Shown: positions 9,647 through 18,586 of the stretch, piece after piece
How positions within the stretch are numbered: position 1 is the first letter of the stretch
Layout: the number at the start of each line of letters is the position of its first letter
Assembly (NCBI GenBank): GCA_020633295.1
Contig: JACKDW010000017.1
Coordinates: 124,001 to 188,000 of the forward strand
Direction of reading: 5' to 3'
Origin: Myxococcales bacterium
GTDB lineage: Bacteria; Myxococcota_A; Polyangia; Nannocystales; Nannocystaceae
Length of the DNA: 64,000 bases
Position numbers and translations under genes: made by a program
The notes under the pieces: model-generated
Database searches by the model: none
What the model saw: only the letters and a program-made list of their open reading frames with translations
Told to the model about the DNA's origin: nothing

Positions 9647-12418
9647 CTAGCGCTCTTCATCGCGATCGGCGGACAGCAGCTCGCGGGCGATGACGAAGCG
9701 CTCACGGAGCGCCTCAGCGGAGAACACGCTGGCGTCGATCAGCGGCGCGCCGCGGAGTTCGGGGGCGCTGCGGAGCGTCGGCACGCCCGCGGCGAGCTCG
9801 GGGATGAACGCGTGGGCCTCTCGCGCGCCGGCCGGGTCCCCCGCGTAGAGCACGAGATCCATGCGACCGTCGTCGTCGCGGTCGTAGAACGCCCACTCGC
9901 GACCGGAGTGCCGCAGCCAGACGAACTCGGCGTCGAACTCCCCGGCGCGGATCGAGAGCGCGGCGTCGTGGGCCGAGGCTCCCGGGCCGACGCTGTCTCC
10001 ATCGACGTCGACGAGCGTGAGATCGCGCCCGCGATCGGTGACGCGCGCGATCGCGTTCTTCCAGCCCTCGCGCCCCTGGAAGTCGGGGACCACGACCTTG
10101 GCGTCGTCGGAGACGTCGAGCGCGGGGAGCGAGCCGAGGCCGTCGTCGGTCGCCACGGCCTCGGGCTCGAGCGCGTCCGTGATGAGCGCGGCGACGCGGT
10201 CGCGCAGCGCTGGATCAACGAACAGGTCCGGGCGCACGAGTCGACGCCCCGCGTGCTCGGGGCGAGGGTGAAGCGCGCCGCCCGGCTCGCGCGACCAGGC
10301 GTCGTGGGCGACGCCGGCGCTGCGGTTGGTGCTGTGGAGCACGAGGTCGAAGCGCTGCTCGTTGCGCCGGTCGTAGAACACCCAGGCGCGCGCGCCCTGC
10401 ACGATCACGACGAGCTCGACGTCGATGAGCGGCGCTTCGGAGTCCGCGTCGCCGTCGCGGGCGCGAGCCGCGTCGCCGGGGAAGCGCGCGTCGCCGTCGA
10501 GGTCGATGAGCACGCGCCGATGAAACGCGGTCTCCTCGCGCGCGAGGTCACGATGACCATCCTCGTCGACGTCGACGAGGGCCACGTCGCCGCCGAGCGG
10601 CCGCAGCGGGTCGGGGAGCCGGGCCTCGTCTTCGCCCTCCGCGACGAGATCAGGGAGCACGATGGCGCCGATCCGGCGAAACCGCGCGACGAGCTCGGCG
10701 TCGCGGAACAGCCCGCCGTCGAAGCGCCGACCGGCGGCGAGCAGCGCGGGCGAGGGGCTCGCGGCCTGCCCGGGCGCGAGCGTGTAGGCCTCGTCGAGCG
10801 CGCCGGTGCCCTTGCGATCGACGAGGTAGCTCTCGAGGACGCCGTCGTCGTCGCGGTCAAACCAGAAGTGTCGCGTGTCCTGCTCGAACAGGATCGCGAG
10901 CTCGACGTCCAGCGCGCGCTCGCGGGCGATCGCGTGGGCGTCGCGCTCGCCTGGCGCGGAGTCCTGGTCGAGGTCGATGAGCGCGGCCCAGCCGTGATCG
11001 TCGGCGCGCTGGAGCTTGAGGACATCGACGACGCCGTCGAGGTCCGCGTCCTCGAGGCTCGCGCGCGCCCCCTCGCCGCGCCAGGGGTCGGGCATGAAGT
11101 CACGGGCGCGGGCCGGGACCGCGGCGATGAACGGCCGGATCGTGTCGAGGTGGACGTGAAAGCTGAGCCACTGGTTGGTCTTGGAGTCCGTGCGGACGAA
11201 GGCGTTGACGCCGACGAGCTCGCCGGCGAGGTTGACGAGCGGGCCGCCGCTGTCGCCCGGGAGGATCTCGGCGGTCGTCTGCAGCACGCGCCCCTGACGG
11301 TCGAAGGTCGCCTTGACCTTGCGCAGCAGCGCGGGGTCGCCCTCGTGGGTCTGAATGTTCAGCTCGGTGTGACCGGAGAGCTTGCCGGTGCTCGAGACCT
11401 CGCCGCCCTTGATCGCCCAGAGCATGCCGGCGCCCGCGTGCCCGATGGCGGCGACGCGCTGCCCGGGGTACGGCGCCTCGGCGGCGATCGGCGCGCGCGG
11501 GAGGTGCTCGGGCGCGCCGTCGACGGCGAGCAGCGCGAGGTCGAGGTCCTCGTCGACCTTGAGCACCTCGGCCGCGTAGCTGCGCTCGTCGGGCTCGAAG
11601 GCGTGCAGCTCCTCCGAGAAGCGCGGGAAGAACACGCGGGCGGTCAGCCGCAGGCCGTCGAGGTCGCCGCGCTCGACGACGTGGTAGTTGGTGAGGATGA
11701 TCGCGCGATCCGGCGGCGCGCCCTCGAGCGCCGCGTCGGGCGGTTCGATCAGGGTGCCCGAGCCGACCGAGCCGGGGACCTTGATGACGACGGTCGCGGC
11801 GCCGAGCGTGCGATAGATGGCTCCAAGGTCAGGCTCGCTCGGGATCCCGAAGGACTCGCGACCGGCGCTCGCGTCGGCGACGGCCGGCGCCGCGACGTCA
11901 CGCGGGGCGCGGGCGAGCAGGCGCGCGGACACCCACCAGCCGGCGACGAGCGTGCACGCGACGAGCGGCAGCGCGACGAGCAGCGCGCGCCTCCTCGGCG
12001 CGCGCGCCCCAGCGATCTCCGGCGGCTGCGGCGCGCTCCGCGAGCGCGCCGGGCCGGACTGAGACGCGCGCGCGCCGGAGATCACGGTGCCGCCGGCGCG
12101 GAAGGCCTCGCCGCCGCCGACCGAGAGCACGCGGATCACCGCGTCGCCGCAGCGAAACTCCTGGCCCTCCGAGACGGCGAACTGCGGGAGCCGACGCTCC
12201 TCGAGCCAGGTGCCGTTGCTGCTGCCGAGGTCGCGCACCACGAGCTGCCCGCGGTCGTAGGTCAGCTCGGCGTGGCTGGCCGAGGCGGCGTGATCGTTGA
12301 GCACGATGTCGCCGGCGTCGCGGCCGATCGTCACGCGCGCGGCCGCGAAGCTGCGACGCTCGGCGGGCTGGCCAGGGCGCAGGATCTCGAGCGTGTAGCC
12401 GCGGACGGGGTCGGGCAT
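9647..12418 (-). CDS. FHA - membrane helix - trypsin-like protease with Asp-rich repeats
   Basis: This 923-residue membrane protein joins an FHA phosphothreonine-binding domain (residues about 10-100; GRDAGDIVL, SASHAEL, GSSNGTWL) to one transmembrane helix (about 144-168). A trypsin/DegP-like protease (about 200-440) follows, with His246 (NYHVV), Asp293 (DLDLALL) and Ser390 (GDSGGP). The remaining 480 residues contain at least six Asp-rich DxDxDG-type motifs, such as DRDDDGVLE and DRDDDGRMD, resembling calcium-binding or FG-GAP loops. The FHA would face the cytoplasm and the protease the periplasm, suggesting phospho-signal control of an envelope protease. It starts 3 bp after the MAPEG gene. 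The link to the kinases nearby is inference. Confidence 0.88.
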   Translation of the reverse strand: MPDPVRGYTLEILRPGQPAERRSFAAARVTIGRDAGDIVLNDHAASASHAELTYDRGQLVVRDLGSSNGTWLEERRLPQFAVSEGQEFRCGDAVIRVLSVGGGEAFRAGGTVISGARASQSGPARSRSAPQPPEIAGARAPRRRALLVALPLVACTLVAGWWVSARLLARAPRDVAAPAVADASAGRESFGIPSEPDLGAIYRTLGAATVVIKVPGSVGSGTLIEPPDAALEGAPPDRAIILTNYHVVERGDLDGLRLTARVFFPRFSEELHAFEPDERSYAAEVLKVDEDLDLALLAVDGAPEHLPRAPIAAEAPYPGQRVAAIGHAGAGMLWAIKGGEVSSTGKLSGHTELNIQTHEGDPALLRKVKATFDRQGRVLQTTAEILPGDSGGPLVNLAGELVGVNAFVRTDSKTNQWLSFHVHLDTIRPFIAAVPARARDFMPDPWRGEGARASLEDADLDGVVDVLKLQRADDHGWAALIDLDQDSAPGERDAHAIARERALDVELAILFEQDTRHFWFDRDDDGVLESYLVDRKGTGALDEAYTLAPGQAASPSPALLAAGRRFDGGLFRDAELVARFRRIGAIVLPDLVAEGEDEARLPDPLRPLGGDVALVDVDEDGHRDLAREETAFHRRVLIDLDGDARFPGDAARARDGDADSEAPLIDVELVVIVQGARAWVFYDRRNEQRFDLVLHSTNRSAGVAHDAWSREPGGALHPRPEHAGRRLVRPDLFVDPALRDRVAALITDALEPEAVATDDGLGSLPALDVSDDAKVVVPDFQGREGWKNAIARVTDRGRDLTLVDVDGDSVGPGASAHDAALSIRAGEFDAEFVWLRHSGREWAFYDRDDDGRMDLVLYAGDPAGAREAHAFIPELAAGVPTLRSAPELRGAPLIDASVFSAEALRERFVIARELLSADRDEER

Positions 12419-12421
12419 GCG

Positions 12422-12898
12422 TCAGGCGAAGACGACGAGCAGGAGGTTCGCGACCAGCGCGAACAGGACGATGTTGCCGGCGGTGAACACGAGGAAGCGG
12501 TGCGGCTGGAGCCCGAGGAGGTAGACCAGCGTGTGCACGCAGCGGATCAGCGTGTACAGCCCGAAGTACACGACCGCCTGGCGACCAGCGCCGCCGGCGA
12601 GCACGAACGCGAGCGAGATCATCAGGTAGGCGGGGATGTTCTCGAGGTCATTTCGCCAGCAGCCGTTCGCGCGCTCGACGATCGGGTGCTCGCGCGCGGC
12701 GGCCTCGGCACCGCGACCGAACACGCGCGCGTCGTCGGGGCGCGTGAAGGTCCCGGTGCGCAGGCGGACGATGGCCTGAACGCCGGAGTTCACGAACATC
12801 TTGAAGAACAGGAGCACGAGCGAGACGACCCACGCGCGAAACGCCAAGGACTGGGCGAGCCCGGGGTCGAGCTGGGACAGGCTGATCGCCGTGAGCAT
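12422..12898 (-). CDS. MAPEG-family membrane protein
   Basis: This 158-residue protein with about four membrane helices matches the MAPEG superfamily (microsomal glutathione S-transferase 1 / prostaglandin E synthase type). The key motif is ERANGCWRNDLENIPAYL, where the Arg-Asn-Asp-Leu-Glu-Asn-Ile core binds glutathione in the family. It may conjugate glutathione to lipophilic electrophiles or reduce lipid peroxides. The ATG at 12898 follows five tandem SD-like repeats. It precedes the FHA-protease gene with 3 bp between them, so the two are probably co-transcribed. Confidence 0.85.
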   Translation of the reverse strand: MLTAISLSQLDPGLAQSLAFRAWVVSLVLLFFKMFVNSGVQAIVRLRTGTFTRPDDARVFGRGAEAAAREHPIVERANGCWRNDLENIPAYLMISLAFVLAGGAGRQAVVYFGLYTLIRCVHTLVYLLGLQPHRFLVFTAGNIVLFALVANLLLVVFA

Positions 12899-12902
12899 GG
12901 AC

Positions 12903-12957
12903 GGTTGTTCCTCGGTTGTTCCCTCGGTTGTTCCCCCGGTTGTTCCCCGGTTGTTCC
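12903..12957. repeat. Five tandem 11-12 bp repeats in the MAPEG leader
   Basis: The unit on the minus strand is roughly CCGAGGAACAA, with Gs varying between copies. It ends 4 nt before the MAPEG ATG. Each unit carries a GAGG/GGGG core, so the leader presents several candidate ribosome-binding sites in a row. Confidence 0.8.
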
Positions 12958-13138
12958 TCGGGGCTGTCCGGCGCGGGGCGCCGTCGGCCGCGTCGGGGCG
13001 ACGCTCCACGGCGATGATGACAGGCCGCGCGCGGCCCGACCAGCGCATGAGAGAGCGCGCCGCCCAGACAATTCGCGCGGACCCGCGATGATCCGCGATG
13101 GTCCGCGATGATCCGGGCGGACCGACGACGACTCGCGA

Positions 13139-13144
13139 TACCAT
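13139..13144 (+). promoter_or_regulatory. -10-like TACCAT, leaderless position
   Basis: TACCAT, preceded by GA, ends 5 nt before the GTG at 13150. The first GIDE paralogue has the same arrangement. Confidence 0.4.
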
Positions 13145-13149
13145 GGGTC

Positions 13150-13668
13150 GTGGGTCTCTTGTCCTCGCTCCTCGACCGGCTCCTGCCGAGCTATCCGCGC
13201 GCCGACTCGATCGCGGCCGCGCAGGACGGGCGAGTCGAGCTCGCGGGGACGGTGGAGCTGCTCGAGGACGATGAGCCGCTGCAGTGCCCGCTCACCGGCG
13301 CGCCCGCCGTCGCGATCTTCTACCGCGGGCGCGCGCCAGGGCTCGCGGCCCACGCCTACGGCGGTCAGGGCGACGCGCTCGATCTCTCGATCAGCGGGCG
13401 CGAGTCTCGGGACTTCATCCTCCGCGACGCGACGGGCTCGGCGATCGTGCGCGTCCGGGCGCGCGGCGGCGACGTCGCGCGGCTGCACGAGCGGCTGGTC
13501 GAGCAGCACGGCCTCTCGCTGCGCTCGGAGAGCGAGCTGCTCGGCCCCGGCGAGCGCGTGACCGTGCGCGGCGAGGTGGTCGAGCGCGACGGGGTCGGCG
13601 GCCCGCACCGGCGCGGCCCTCACCTGCTGACGATCGCGGCCGACGCGGTCACGCGCGCGTCGGACTGA
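13150..13668 (+). CDS. GIDE/MULAN-like domain protein (paralogue 2)
   Basis: This 172-residue protein aligns along its length with the gene at 1582. It begins VGLLSSLLDRLLPSY and shares CPLTGAPAVAIFY, SRDFILRDATGSAIV, EQHGLSL, ELLGPGERVTVRG and a terminal PHRRGP stretch. The conserved block suggests a beta-rich binding domain with a D-x-[ST]-G-x-A turn. There is no RING finger, signal peptide or clear membrane helix beyond the amphipathic N-terminus. It precedes an AmpG-like permease by 45 bp and may be cotranscribed with it. The function is unknown. Confidence 0.7.
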   Translation: MGLLSSLLDRLLPSYPRADSIAAAQDGRVELAGTVELLEDDEPLQCPLTGAPAVAIFYRGRAPGLAAHAYGGQGDALDLSISGRESRDFILRDATGSAIVRVRARGGDVARLHERLVEQHGLSLRSESELLGPGERVTVRGEVVERDGVGGPHRRGPHLLTIAADAVTRASD

Positions 13669-13713
13669 CTACCACGCGACGCGCGACCGTGCGTATGATC
13701 GGCCGCAGACGTC

Positions 13714-14970
13714 ATGGGTGATCGAAGCACGGAGTCCGCGACCTGGCGCCCGCTCGCGACGCTGACGACGCTCTACCTGGCGCAGGGGCTGGTCGCGGGC
13801 TTCGGCGCCTACGTCCTGCTCCCGCAGCTGCAGGCGCGCGGCGTCGACCTCGCGACGCACGCGTGGTTCTTGGCCTCGGGCGGCGTCCCCTGGGTGCTCA
13901 AGTTCCTGTGGGCGCCCGCGCTCGATCGCCTCGCGGGGCCCGACTCGGGGCGGCGGCGGCGACGGGTCGTCGTGGCGCTGCAGCTGCTGTGCGCCGGCGC
14001 GACGGCGCTGCTCGCGGTGTCCCTGCACGCGCCGCTTCAGCTCGCGCGCCTCGCCGGCGTGTGGACGCTGGTCAACCTGTTCCTCGCGCTGCAGGACGTC
14101 GCCGTGGACACGCTCGCGATCGACGCGATCCCGGCCGCGCGTCGCGGGCTCGCGCGCGGGCTGATGCAGCTCGGGATGTTGCTCGGGAGCGGGTGGCTGG
14201 GCAGCGTCGCGCTCGCGCGGGTCGCCGCGCAGGATGGGCTCACCGCCGCGGTCTGGACGCTCGCGCTCGCGCTCGCGCTGCTCGCCAGCGCGCCGCTGCT
14301 GCTGCGCGGCGCGGACCTGGGCGCGCCTGGGGGCGCGCGCGATCGCGACCGACGCGCGCTGCGGCGCGCCTTCGCGCAGATCCTCGAGGATCCGCGGACG
14401 CTCCTGGGCGCCGTGCTCGCGCTGCTGGCGGTGCTCGCCGACGGCGCGACGCAGGTGATCGCCTACCCGTTCTTCCTCGAGCACCTCGGGTGGACGCCGC
14501 AGGCCTTCGCCACCCAGCTGGCGCCCGTCGTGAGCACCGCGCAGGTGATCGCCTACGCCGCGAGCGCGCTCGTGGTCGATCGCCTGGGGCACGCGCGCGC
14601 GCTCGCGATCGCCACGGTCGCGCTCGGCGGCGTCTACATGGCATGGGGCCTGCTCGACCCGCTGCTGGGGGACCTGCGCGTGCTCTACGGGCTGGTCGGC
14701 GCCGAGGGGCTGGCGAGCGCGCTGCTCAACACCGCGCTGCTCGCCCTGCTGATGGACCTCGCCGACACCCGCGCCCGGGCGACGCACTTCGTCGTCTACA
14801 TGGCGCTGATCAACCTCTCGCGCCTGGTGCTGGGGCGCCTGCTCGGGCCGCTGCCGCTCGCCGCGTTCGGCTTCGCGGGCGCGTGGATCTGCCTCGGCGC
14901 GCTGCAGTGCGTCGCGCTCGCGCCGGCGCTCTTGCTCGCGCGCGTCGGCCCGGCGCCGCGCGAGCCGTGA
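13714..14970 (+). CDS. MFS permease, AmpG-like
   Basis: This 418-residue protein has about twelve hydrophobic helices separated by a basic cytoplasmic loop after helix 6 (RDRDRRALRRAF). The helix 2-4 region resembles AmpG/SLC33-type carriers: GGVPWVLKFLWAPALDRL, then ALQDVAVDTLAIDAIP. AmpG imports muropeptides released in wall turnover; the substrate here is unproven. TATGAT lies 14 nt before the ATG. It converges with the SanA-like gene, leaving only 4 bp. Confidence 0.8.
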   Translation: MGDRSTESATWRPLATLTTLYLAQGLVAGFGAYVLLPQLQARGVDLATHAWFLASGGVPWVLKFLWAPALDRLAGPDSGRRRRRVVVALQLLCAGATALLAVSLHAPLQLARLAGVWTLVNLFLALQDVAVDTLAIDAIPAARRGLARGLMQLGMLLGSGWLGSVALARVAAQDGLTAAVWTLALALALLASAPLLLRGADLGAPGGARDRDRRALRRAFAQILEDPRTLLGAVLALLAVLADGATQVIAYPFFLEHLGWTPQAFATQLAPVVSTAQVIAYAASALVVDRLGHARALAIATVALGGVYMAWGLLDPLLGDLRVLYGLVGAEGLASALLNTALLALLMDLADTRARATHFVVYMALINLSRLVLGRLLGPLPLAAFGFAGAWICLGALQCVALAPALLLARVGPAPREP

Positions 14971-14974
14971 GCGC

Positions 14975-15712
14975 TCAGCCGCGGTCGCGCGTGGTGTCGT
15001 CGTGGGTCGCGGCGGCCGGGCCGGAGATCGGGATCGTCGGGCCGAGGAACTTCGGCGTGGTCCCGAGGACATGAATATCGAGCCAGGCACGAACCCGCGC
15101 GAGCGCCTCGCGGCGCGCGTTGTGCCGGGCGCCGATCAGCTCACGGCGATCGGCCTCGACGCCCACCGCGTCGATGCCGGCCGCGCGCGCGAGGAACACG
15201 GCGCGCCCGAGGTGAAAGCGCTGCGTGCAGATCACCGCGCGCTCGACCTCGAACACGCGCGCGGCGCGGATCATGGTGTCGAGGGTCCGAAAGCCCGCGT
15301 GGTCGAGGTAGATCGCGGCGCCGGGGACCCCGTGCGCGAGCAGCCAGGCGTGCATGGTGTTGACCTCGTCGTAGCGACCCGTGCCGTGATCCCCGGAGAC
15401 CAGGATCTTGGCGACGCGACCCTGCTCGTAGAGCTCGAGCGCGGTCTGCAGACGATCGGCGAGGGCGTGCGAGGGGCGCCCGTCGGCGAACACCCGCGCG
15501 CCCGGGACGATCGCGATGTCGCCGCGCTCTGCGGGCAGCGCGGCGATGGAGGGGAACAGGCGGCCCTCGGTCGCGCGCCGGATCCCTCGCTCGGTCACCG
15601 CGAACAGCCCCGCGACGAGCAGGCCCATCACCAGCGCGCACAGGCCCAGCGCGCGCAGCAGCGCGCCGCGCCTGATCCACGCGATCACTGCGCGCGCGAG
15701 GCCGCCGGACAT
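14975..15712 (-). CDS. SanA/YdcF (DUF218) family membrane-anchored protein
   Basis: This 245-residue protein has one N-terminal membrane helix (LGLCALVMGLLVAGLFAV) and a DUF218 fold with IVPGARVFADGRPSHALADRL, ILVSGDHGTGRYDE and an acidic/His stretch (YLDHAGFRTLDT). E. coli SanA acts in envelope barrier function at high temperature, and YdcF binds S-adenosylmethionine. The globular part should sit in the periplasm. TAGAGT ends 7 nt before the ATG. The first visible segments and the length agree with SanA rather than the multi-helix YdcF form. Confidence 0.85.
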   Translation of the reverse strand: MSGGLARAVIAWIRRGALLRALGLCALVMGLLVAGLFAVTERGIRRATEGRLFPSIAALPAERGDIAIVPGARVFADGRPSHALADRLQTALELYEQGRVAKILVSGDHGTGRYDEVNTMHAWLLAHGVPGAAIYLDHAGFRTLDTMIRAARVFEVERAVICTQRFHLGRAVFLARAAGIDAVGVEADRRELIGARHNARREALARVRAWLDIHVLGTTPKFLGPTIPISGPAAATHDDTTRDRG

Positions 15713-15719
15713 GGGCTGG

Positions 15720-15725
15720 ACTCTA
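15720..15725 (-). promoter_or_regulatory. -10-like TAGAGT, leaderless position
   Basis: TAGAGT on the minus strand ends 7 nt before the SanA-like ATG. Confidence 0.35.
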
Positions 15726-15769
15726 CTACTGAACGACGACCGCGTGTCGTGGACCTTCGCCGCGCGCTC

Positions 15770-16141
15770 CTACGGACCCAGCGCGCCGTAGGAGTCATCG
15801 AGCAGCGCGACGTGATCGGCGTCGATCGGCGACTGGTCGGTGGTGCCCGAGAACAGCGGCTCGGGCTCGGGCTCGGCGAGGGCACGCGACGCGCGAGCCG
15901 GCGCGCAGCGGACGTGACGGGCCGAGAAGTGAGCGGTCAGCGGGGCGGCGACGTCGAGCCCCATGAGCTCGACGCCGAGCTCGACCTCGACCTCGCAGCC
16001 CTCGACCCCCTGGACGCGCTCGACGATCGCGCGCCGGGCGTGAGGACCCGCGGCGCTATTGATGGCGACGGTGACCACGCCCACGAGCGCGACGAGCCCG
16101 AGGCCGACGAGCGTGCGACGCGAACGACAACAGGACTTCAT
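15770..16141 (-). CDS. Small membrane-anchored hypothetical protein, 123 aa
   Basis: A basic start (MKSCCRSRR) precedes one hydrophobic helix (VGLGLVALVGVVTVAI), then an 80-residue tail with two further Cys and an acidic Pro-Glu run. No family is recognised. GGGGGGCGAG precedes the ATG, and GATACACT lies about 33 nt upstream. It probably sits in the inner membrane with its tail outside. Confidence 0.6.
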   Translation of the reverse strand: MKSCCRSRRTLVGLGLVALVGVVTVAINSAAGPHARRAIVERVQGVEGCEVEVELGVELMGLDVAAPLTAHFSARHVRCAPARASRALAEPEPEPLFSGTTDQSPIDADHVALLDDSYGALGP

Positions 16142-16233
16142 GCGAGCTCGCCCCCCGAGGTAGAGGACGTCAGTGTATCACGCGGCTTTGGGGCCGCGCG
16201 CGGCTCCGGGGCCGCGCCGCTGGAGAGCGGCGC

Positions 16234-16440
16234 TCAGGCCGGCGTCGACGAGTCGTCGACGTCGTGCTCGTGCTCGTGCTCGTGGTCGTCGTCGTCGCCG
16301 TCGATGTCTTCGGGCGTCTCCCACTCGACCGCCGCGTCGCGGCTCTTCCCGAAGCCGAACGACCGCTTCGTGAAATTGAACAGGCTCTGCCCCATGGCTC
16401 GACCGAATCCCTCGATGATCGCGTTGAAGAGTTGGTTCAT
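16234..16440 (-). CDS. Small acidic protein with His/Glu tail, 68 aa
   Basis: The first 35 residues are amphipathic (FNAIIEGFGRAMGQSLF, FTKRSFGFGKS). The tail is Asp-rich with alternating HEHEHEHD, a likely divalent-metal ligand cluster. TACGAT lies 14 nt before the ATG. The length is short, so expression is inferred from codon pattern, start context and a non-random tail. It lies between two minus-strand genes. Confidence 0.5.
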   Translation of the reverse strand: MNQLFNAIIEGFGRAMGQSLFNFTKRSFGFGKSRDAAVEWETPEDIDGDDDDHEHEHEHDVDDSSTPA

Positions 16441-16497
16441 GGCGCTGGTCGGCGATCGTATCGTAGCACGCTCGCGCCCGCATCTGCCCCGCCTCGC

Positions 16498-16914
16498 TCA
16501 GCGAGGGGCCGCCGCCGTGATCCCGGCGAGGGTCTCGCTGACGCCCGTCAGCAGGAGGAAGCCCGCGAGCGCGCCGACGAGCCAGGCGCCGGTGACGACG
16601 GCGTACACGACGAGCAGCAGCGCCGCCGCGAGCCCAAAGACGATCACCTCGACCCGCTGCTGCTGCCAGGCCATGACCCGCGCGGCCGCGACGCCGAGCG
16701 AGATGAACGCGAGCAGCTCGAGGTAGGCCAACGCCGGGAGCGCGGGCGCGTAGCCCATGGAGAGCGCGCCGAGCAGCTCCTGGACGACGCCGCGCTGATC
16801 GAGCACGGCGAAGCAGGGCAGCAGGCCGACGCCGAGACCGAAGGATCGCGCGCCGCGACGCCGCGCCTCGCGTGCGAACTCGTCCCCTAGCCTGCCCCAG
16901 CCGTCGCTCTTCAC
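16498..16914 (-). CDS. Hypothetical membrane protein, 138 aa
   Basis: Three to four hydrophobic helices are visible, including LAYLELLAFISLGVAAARV and two in the C-terminal half. The N-terminus is charged. No family is recognised. The GTG at 16914 is supported by GGGAGCGGC just upstream. Confidence 0.65.
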   Translation of the reverse strand: MKSDGWGRLGDEFAREARRRGARSFGLGVGLLPCFAVLDQRGVVQELLGALSMGYAPALPALAYLELLAFISLGVAAARVMAWQQQRVEVIVFGLAAALLLVVYAVVTGAWLVGALAGFLLLTGVSETLAGITAAAPR

Positions 16915-17231
16915 GCCGCTCCCGACCGAGCGCCCCGCGCCCGTACCTACTTCCTAGCCTACAACGTCCCGATCGACCGCCGTTGTTACGCGACGCTCGA
17001 GATCCGCGCGGGATGACGGCGTCCGCCCCGCGACAGGACGCAGAAGGGGACCTCGCCTGCCCGCGGCTCGAGAGACCGTCGGCGCGGGGCGCTCGGACCC
17101 GCGAGATTCTCCGCCGTGAGGCGAGTTTTCCCGCGCGCGCGCCGGCCCGCGAGCGCGCGGCGGCGGCATCCTCACACGGGCGCGCGCCCCGGCGCCTGGC
17201 GTCCGGGGGCGCGCTTCTCCACCCTCACCGC
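16915..17231. other. Intergenic, 317 bp
   Basis: This is divergent spacing between the membrane-protein gene and the CBS gene. It has an AT-richer spot near 16950-16990. I see no convincing ORF, RNA or repeat. Confidence 0.5.
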
Positions 17232-17654
17232 ATGGCCATCGCAGACATCATGACCACGGACCTCATCGTCATCTCCGCCGACGAGACGGTCGCGCGCGCG
17301 TTCGAACTGCTCGAGTCCATCGACGTCCGACACCTCCCGGTCGTCGACGATCAGCGCCTCGTGGGCCTGCTGAGCGATCGGGACCTCCGGGAGTATCGCC
17401 TGCCCGTCGCGGAGGAGCTGGCCGACCCGGAGCGCGCGGACCGGCTCCTGGCGACGCCTGTCTCGGAGGTCATGAGCAGCGACGTGATCTCGGTCGACGT
17501 CAGCGAGCCGCTGCGCGCGGTCGTCGACGCGATGATCGAGTACCGGGTCGGCGCGCTCCCGGTGCTCGAGCGCGACACGAGCCGCCTGGTCGGGATCATC
17601 AGCTACGTCGACCTGCTCGAGGAGCTGCGCGCGCGCCTCGAGCCGGAGGAATAG
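17232..17654 (+). CDS. Two-CBS-domain protein
   Basis: This 140-residue protein is a single CBS pair. The first CBS motif opens MAIADIMTTDLIVIS and closes LVGLLSDRDL. The second opens VSEVMSSDVISVD and closes LVGIISYVDLLEEL. Such pairs bind adenine nucleotides and act as stand-alone energy sensors or regulators. There is no fused effector. Two unrelated flanking genes give no clue to its partner. The start is the ATG that opens the domain; no Shine-Dalgarno is evident. Confidence 0.92.
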   Translation: MAIADIMTTDLIVISADETVARAFELLESIDVRHLPVVDDQRLVGLLSDRDLREYRLPVAEELADPERADRLLATPVSEVMSSDVISVDVSEPLRAVVDAMIEYRVGALPVLERDTSRLVGIISYVDLLEELRARLEPEE

Positions 17655-17684
17655 ACGCGCCCGACGAGCGCGCCCGACGAGCGC

Positions 17685-18425
17685 TCAGCCGCGCTCGCTG
17701 TTGCAGCCCTCGACGCAGAAGGGCTTGCCCTCGCGGCACAGCAGCTCACAGGTCGCGCGGTCGTCCGCGCGCGCGCGCTTGTCCTTGGCGCAGCCCTGCG
17801 CGCACAGCTCGACGCGCGCGTCGCAGACGACGTCGCAGCTGCTCTCGGGCGCGGCCTCGCCGGCGGGCGCGTCGGGCCCGGCGAACACGAGCGTGTCGGC
17901 GAGCACCTCGGCGCTGCCCGAGCACGTCAGCTTGCAGGTCGCGCGGTCGTTGACGGACAGCTTCCGATCGCCGTCGCACTCGCCCACGCAGGCCGCCAGG
18001 CTGCGCTTGACCTCCGGGAGCGCCCGCTTCACGAGCGCCTTGGGCTCGCGCTCGCCGAGCTCGTCCGCGCCGGTGTCGGCGACCTGCTCACACGTCAGCG
18101 CGCAGGTCTCGCGATCGGTCGCGGACGCGTCGCCCTCGTGGCACTCGCTCAGGCACGACGCGTAGGCGCGCACCAGCGCGACCGCGCCGGCGTCCCCTTC
18201 CGCCTTCGACGCGGCCTTGGCCGCGTCTGCGGCGACCTTGGCCGCGCCCGGGTCCGGGTTAGCCTTCGACTCCGTCGCGGCCTTCACGGGCTCCGCCGGC
18301 GTCGCGTCCTCCGCGGGCTCCTCGAGGAAGCCGAACACGTCCTCGCAGCCCGCGAGGGAGGTGATCGCGGCGACGAAGCCGACGAGGAGGCCGAGGGTCC
18401 GGGAGTGCGCGTGTTTGCGGGGCAT
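17685..18425 (-). CDS. Cysteine-repeat lipoprotein, 246 aa
   Basis: A signal peptide ends in the lipobox SLAGC. An Ala/Lys-rich linker follows, then three repeats of the form C-x3-C-x9-DR-x-TC-x-L-x-C (ECHEGDASATDRETCALTC; DRATCKLTC; DDRATCELLC) with extra paired Cys. These probably form disulfides in the envelope. No catalytic motif is seen. This type of secreted Cys repeat is common in myxobacterial surface proteins. Confidence 0.78.
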   Translation of the reverse strand: MPRKHAHSRTLGLLVGFVAAITSLAGCEDVFGFLEEPAEDATPAEPVKAATESKANPDPGAAKVAADAAKAASKAEGDAGAVALVRAYASCLSECHEGDASATDRETCALTCEQVADTGADELGEREPKALVKRALPEVKRSLAACVGECDGDRKLSVNDRATCKLTCSGSAEVLADTLVFAGPDAPAGEAAPESSCDVVCDARVELCAQGCAKDKRARADDRATCELLCREGKPFCVEGCNSERG

Positions 18426-18586
18426 GGTGGATCTCTGCTGGTGTGGTGCGAGCGGGGTGTACCTCTATTCCCCCTGCAACTTCCTTGCCTACCGCGAGGT
18501 CGCCGAGGCGCGCGCGCGCGCGTCTCCGCGCGCGTCTCCGCCGGCGTGGCGGCGAGCGCTATCCGCTATCATGACGAGGCTCTCCG

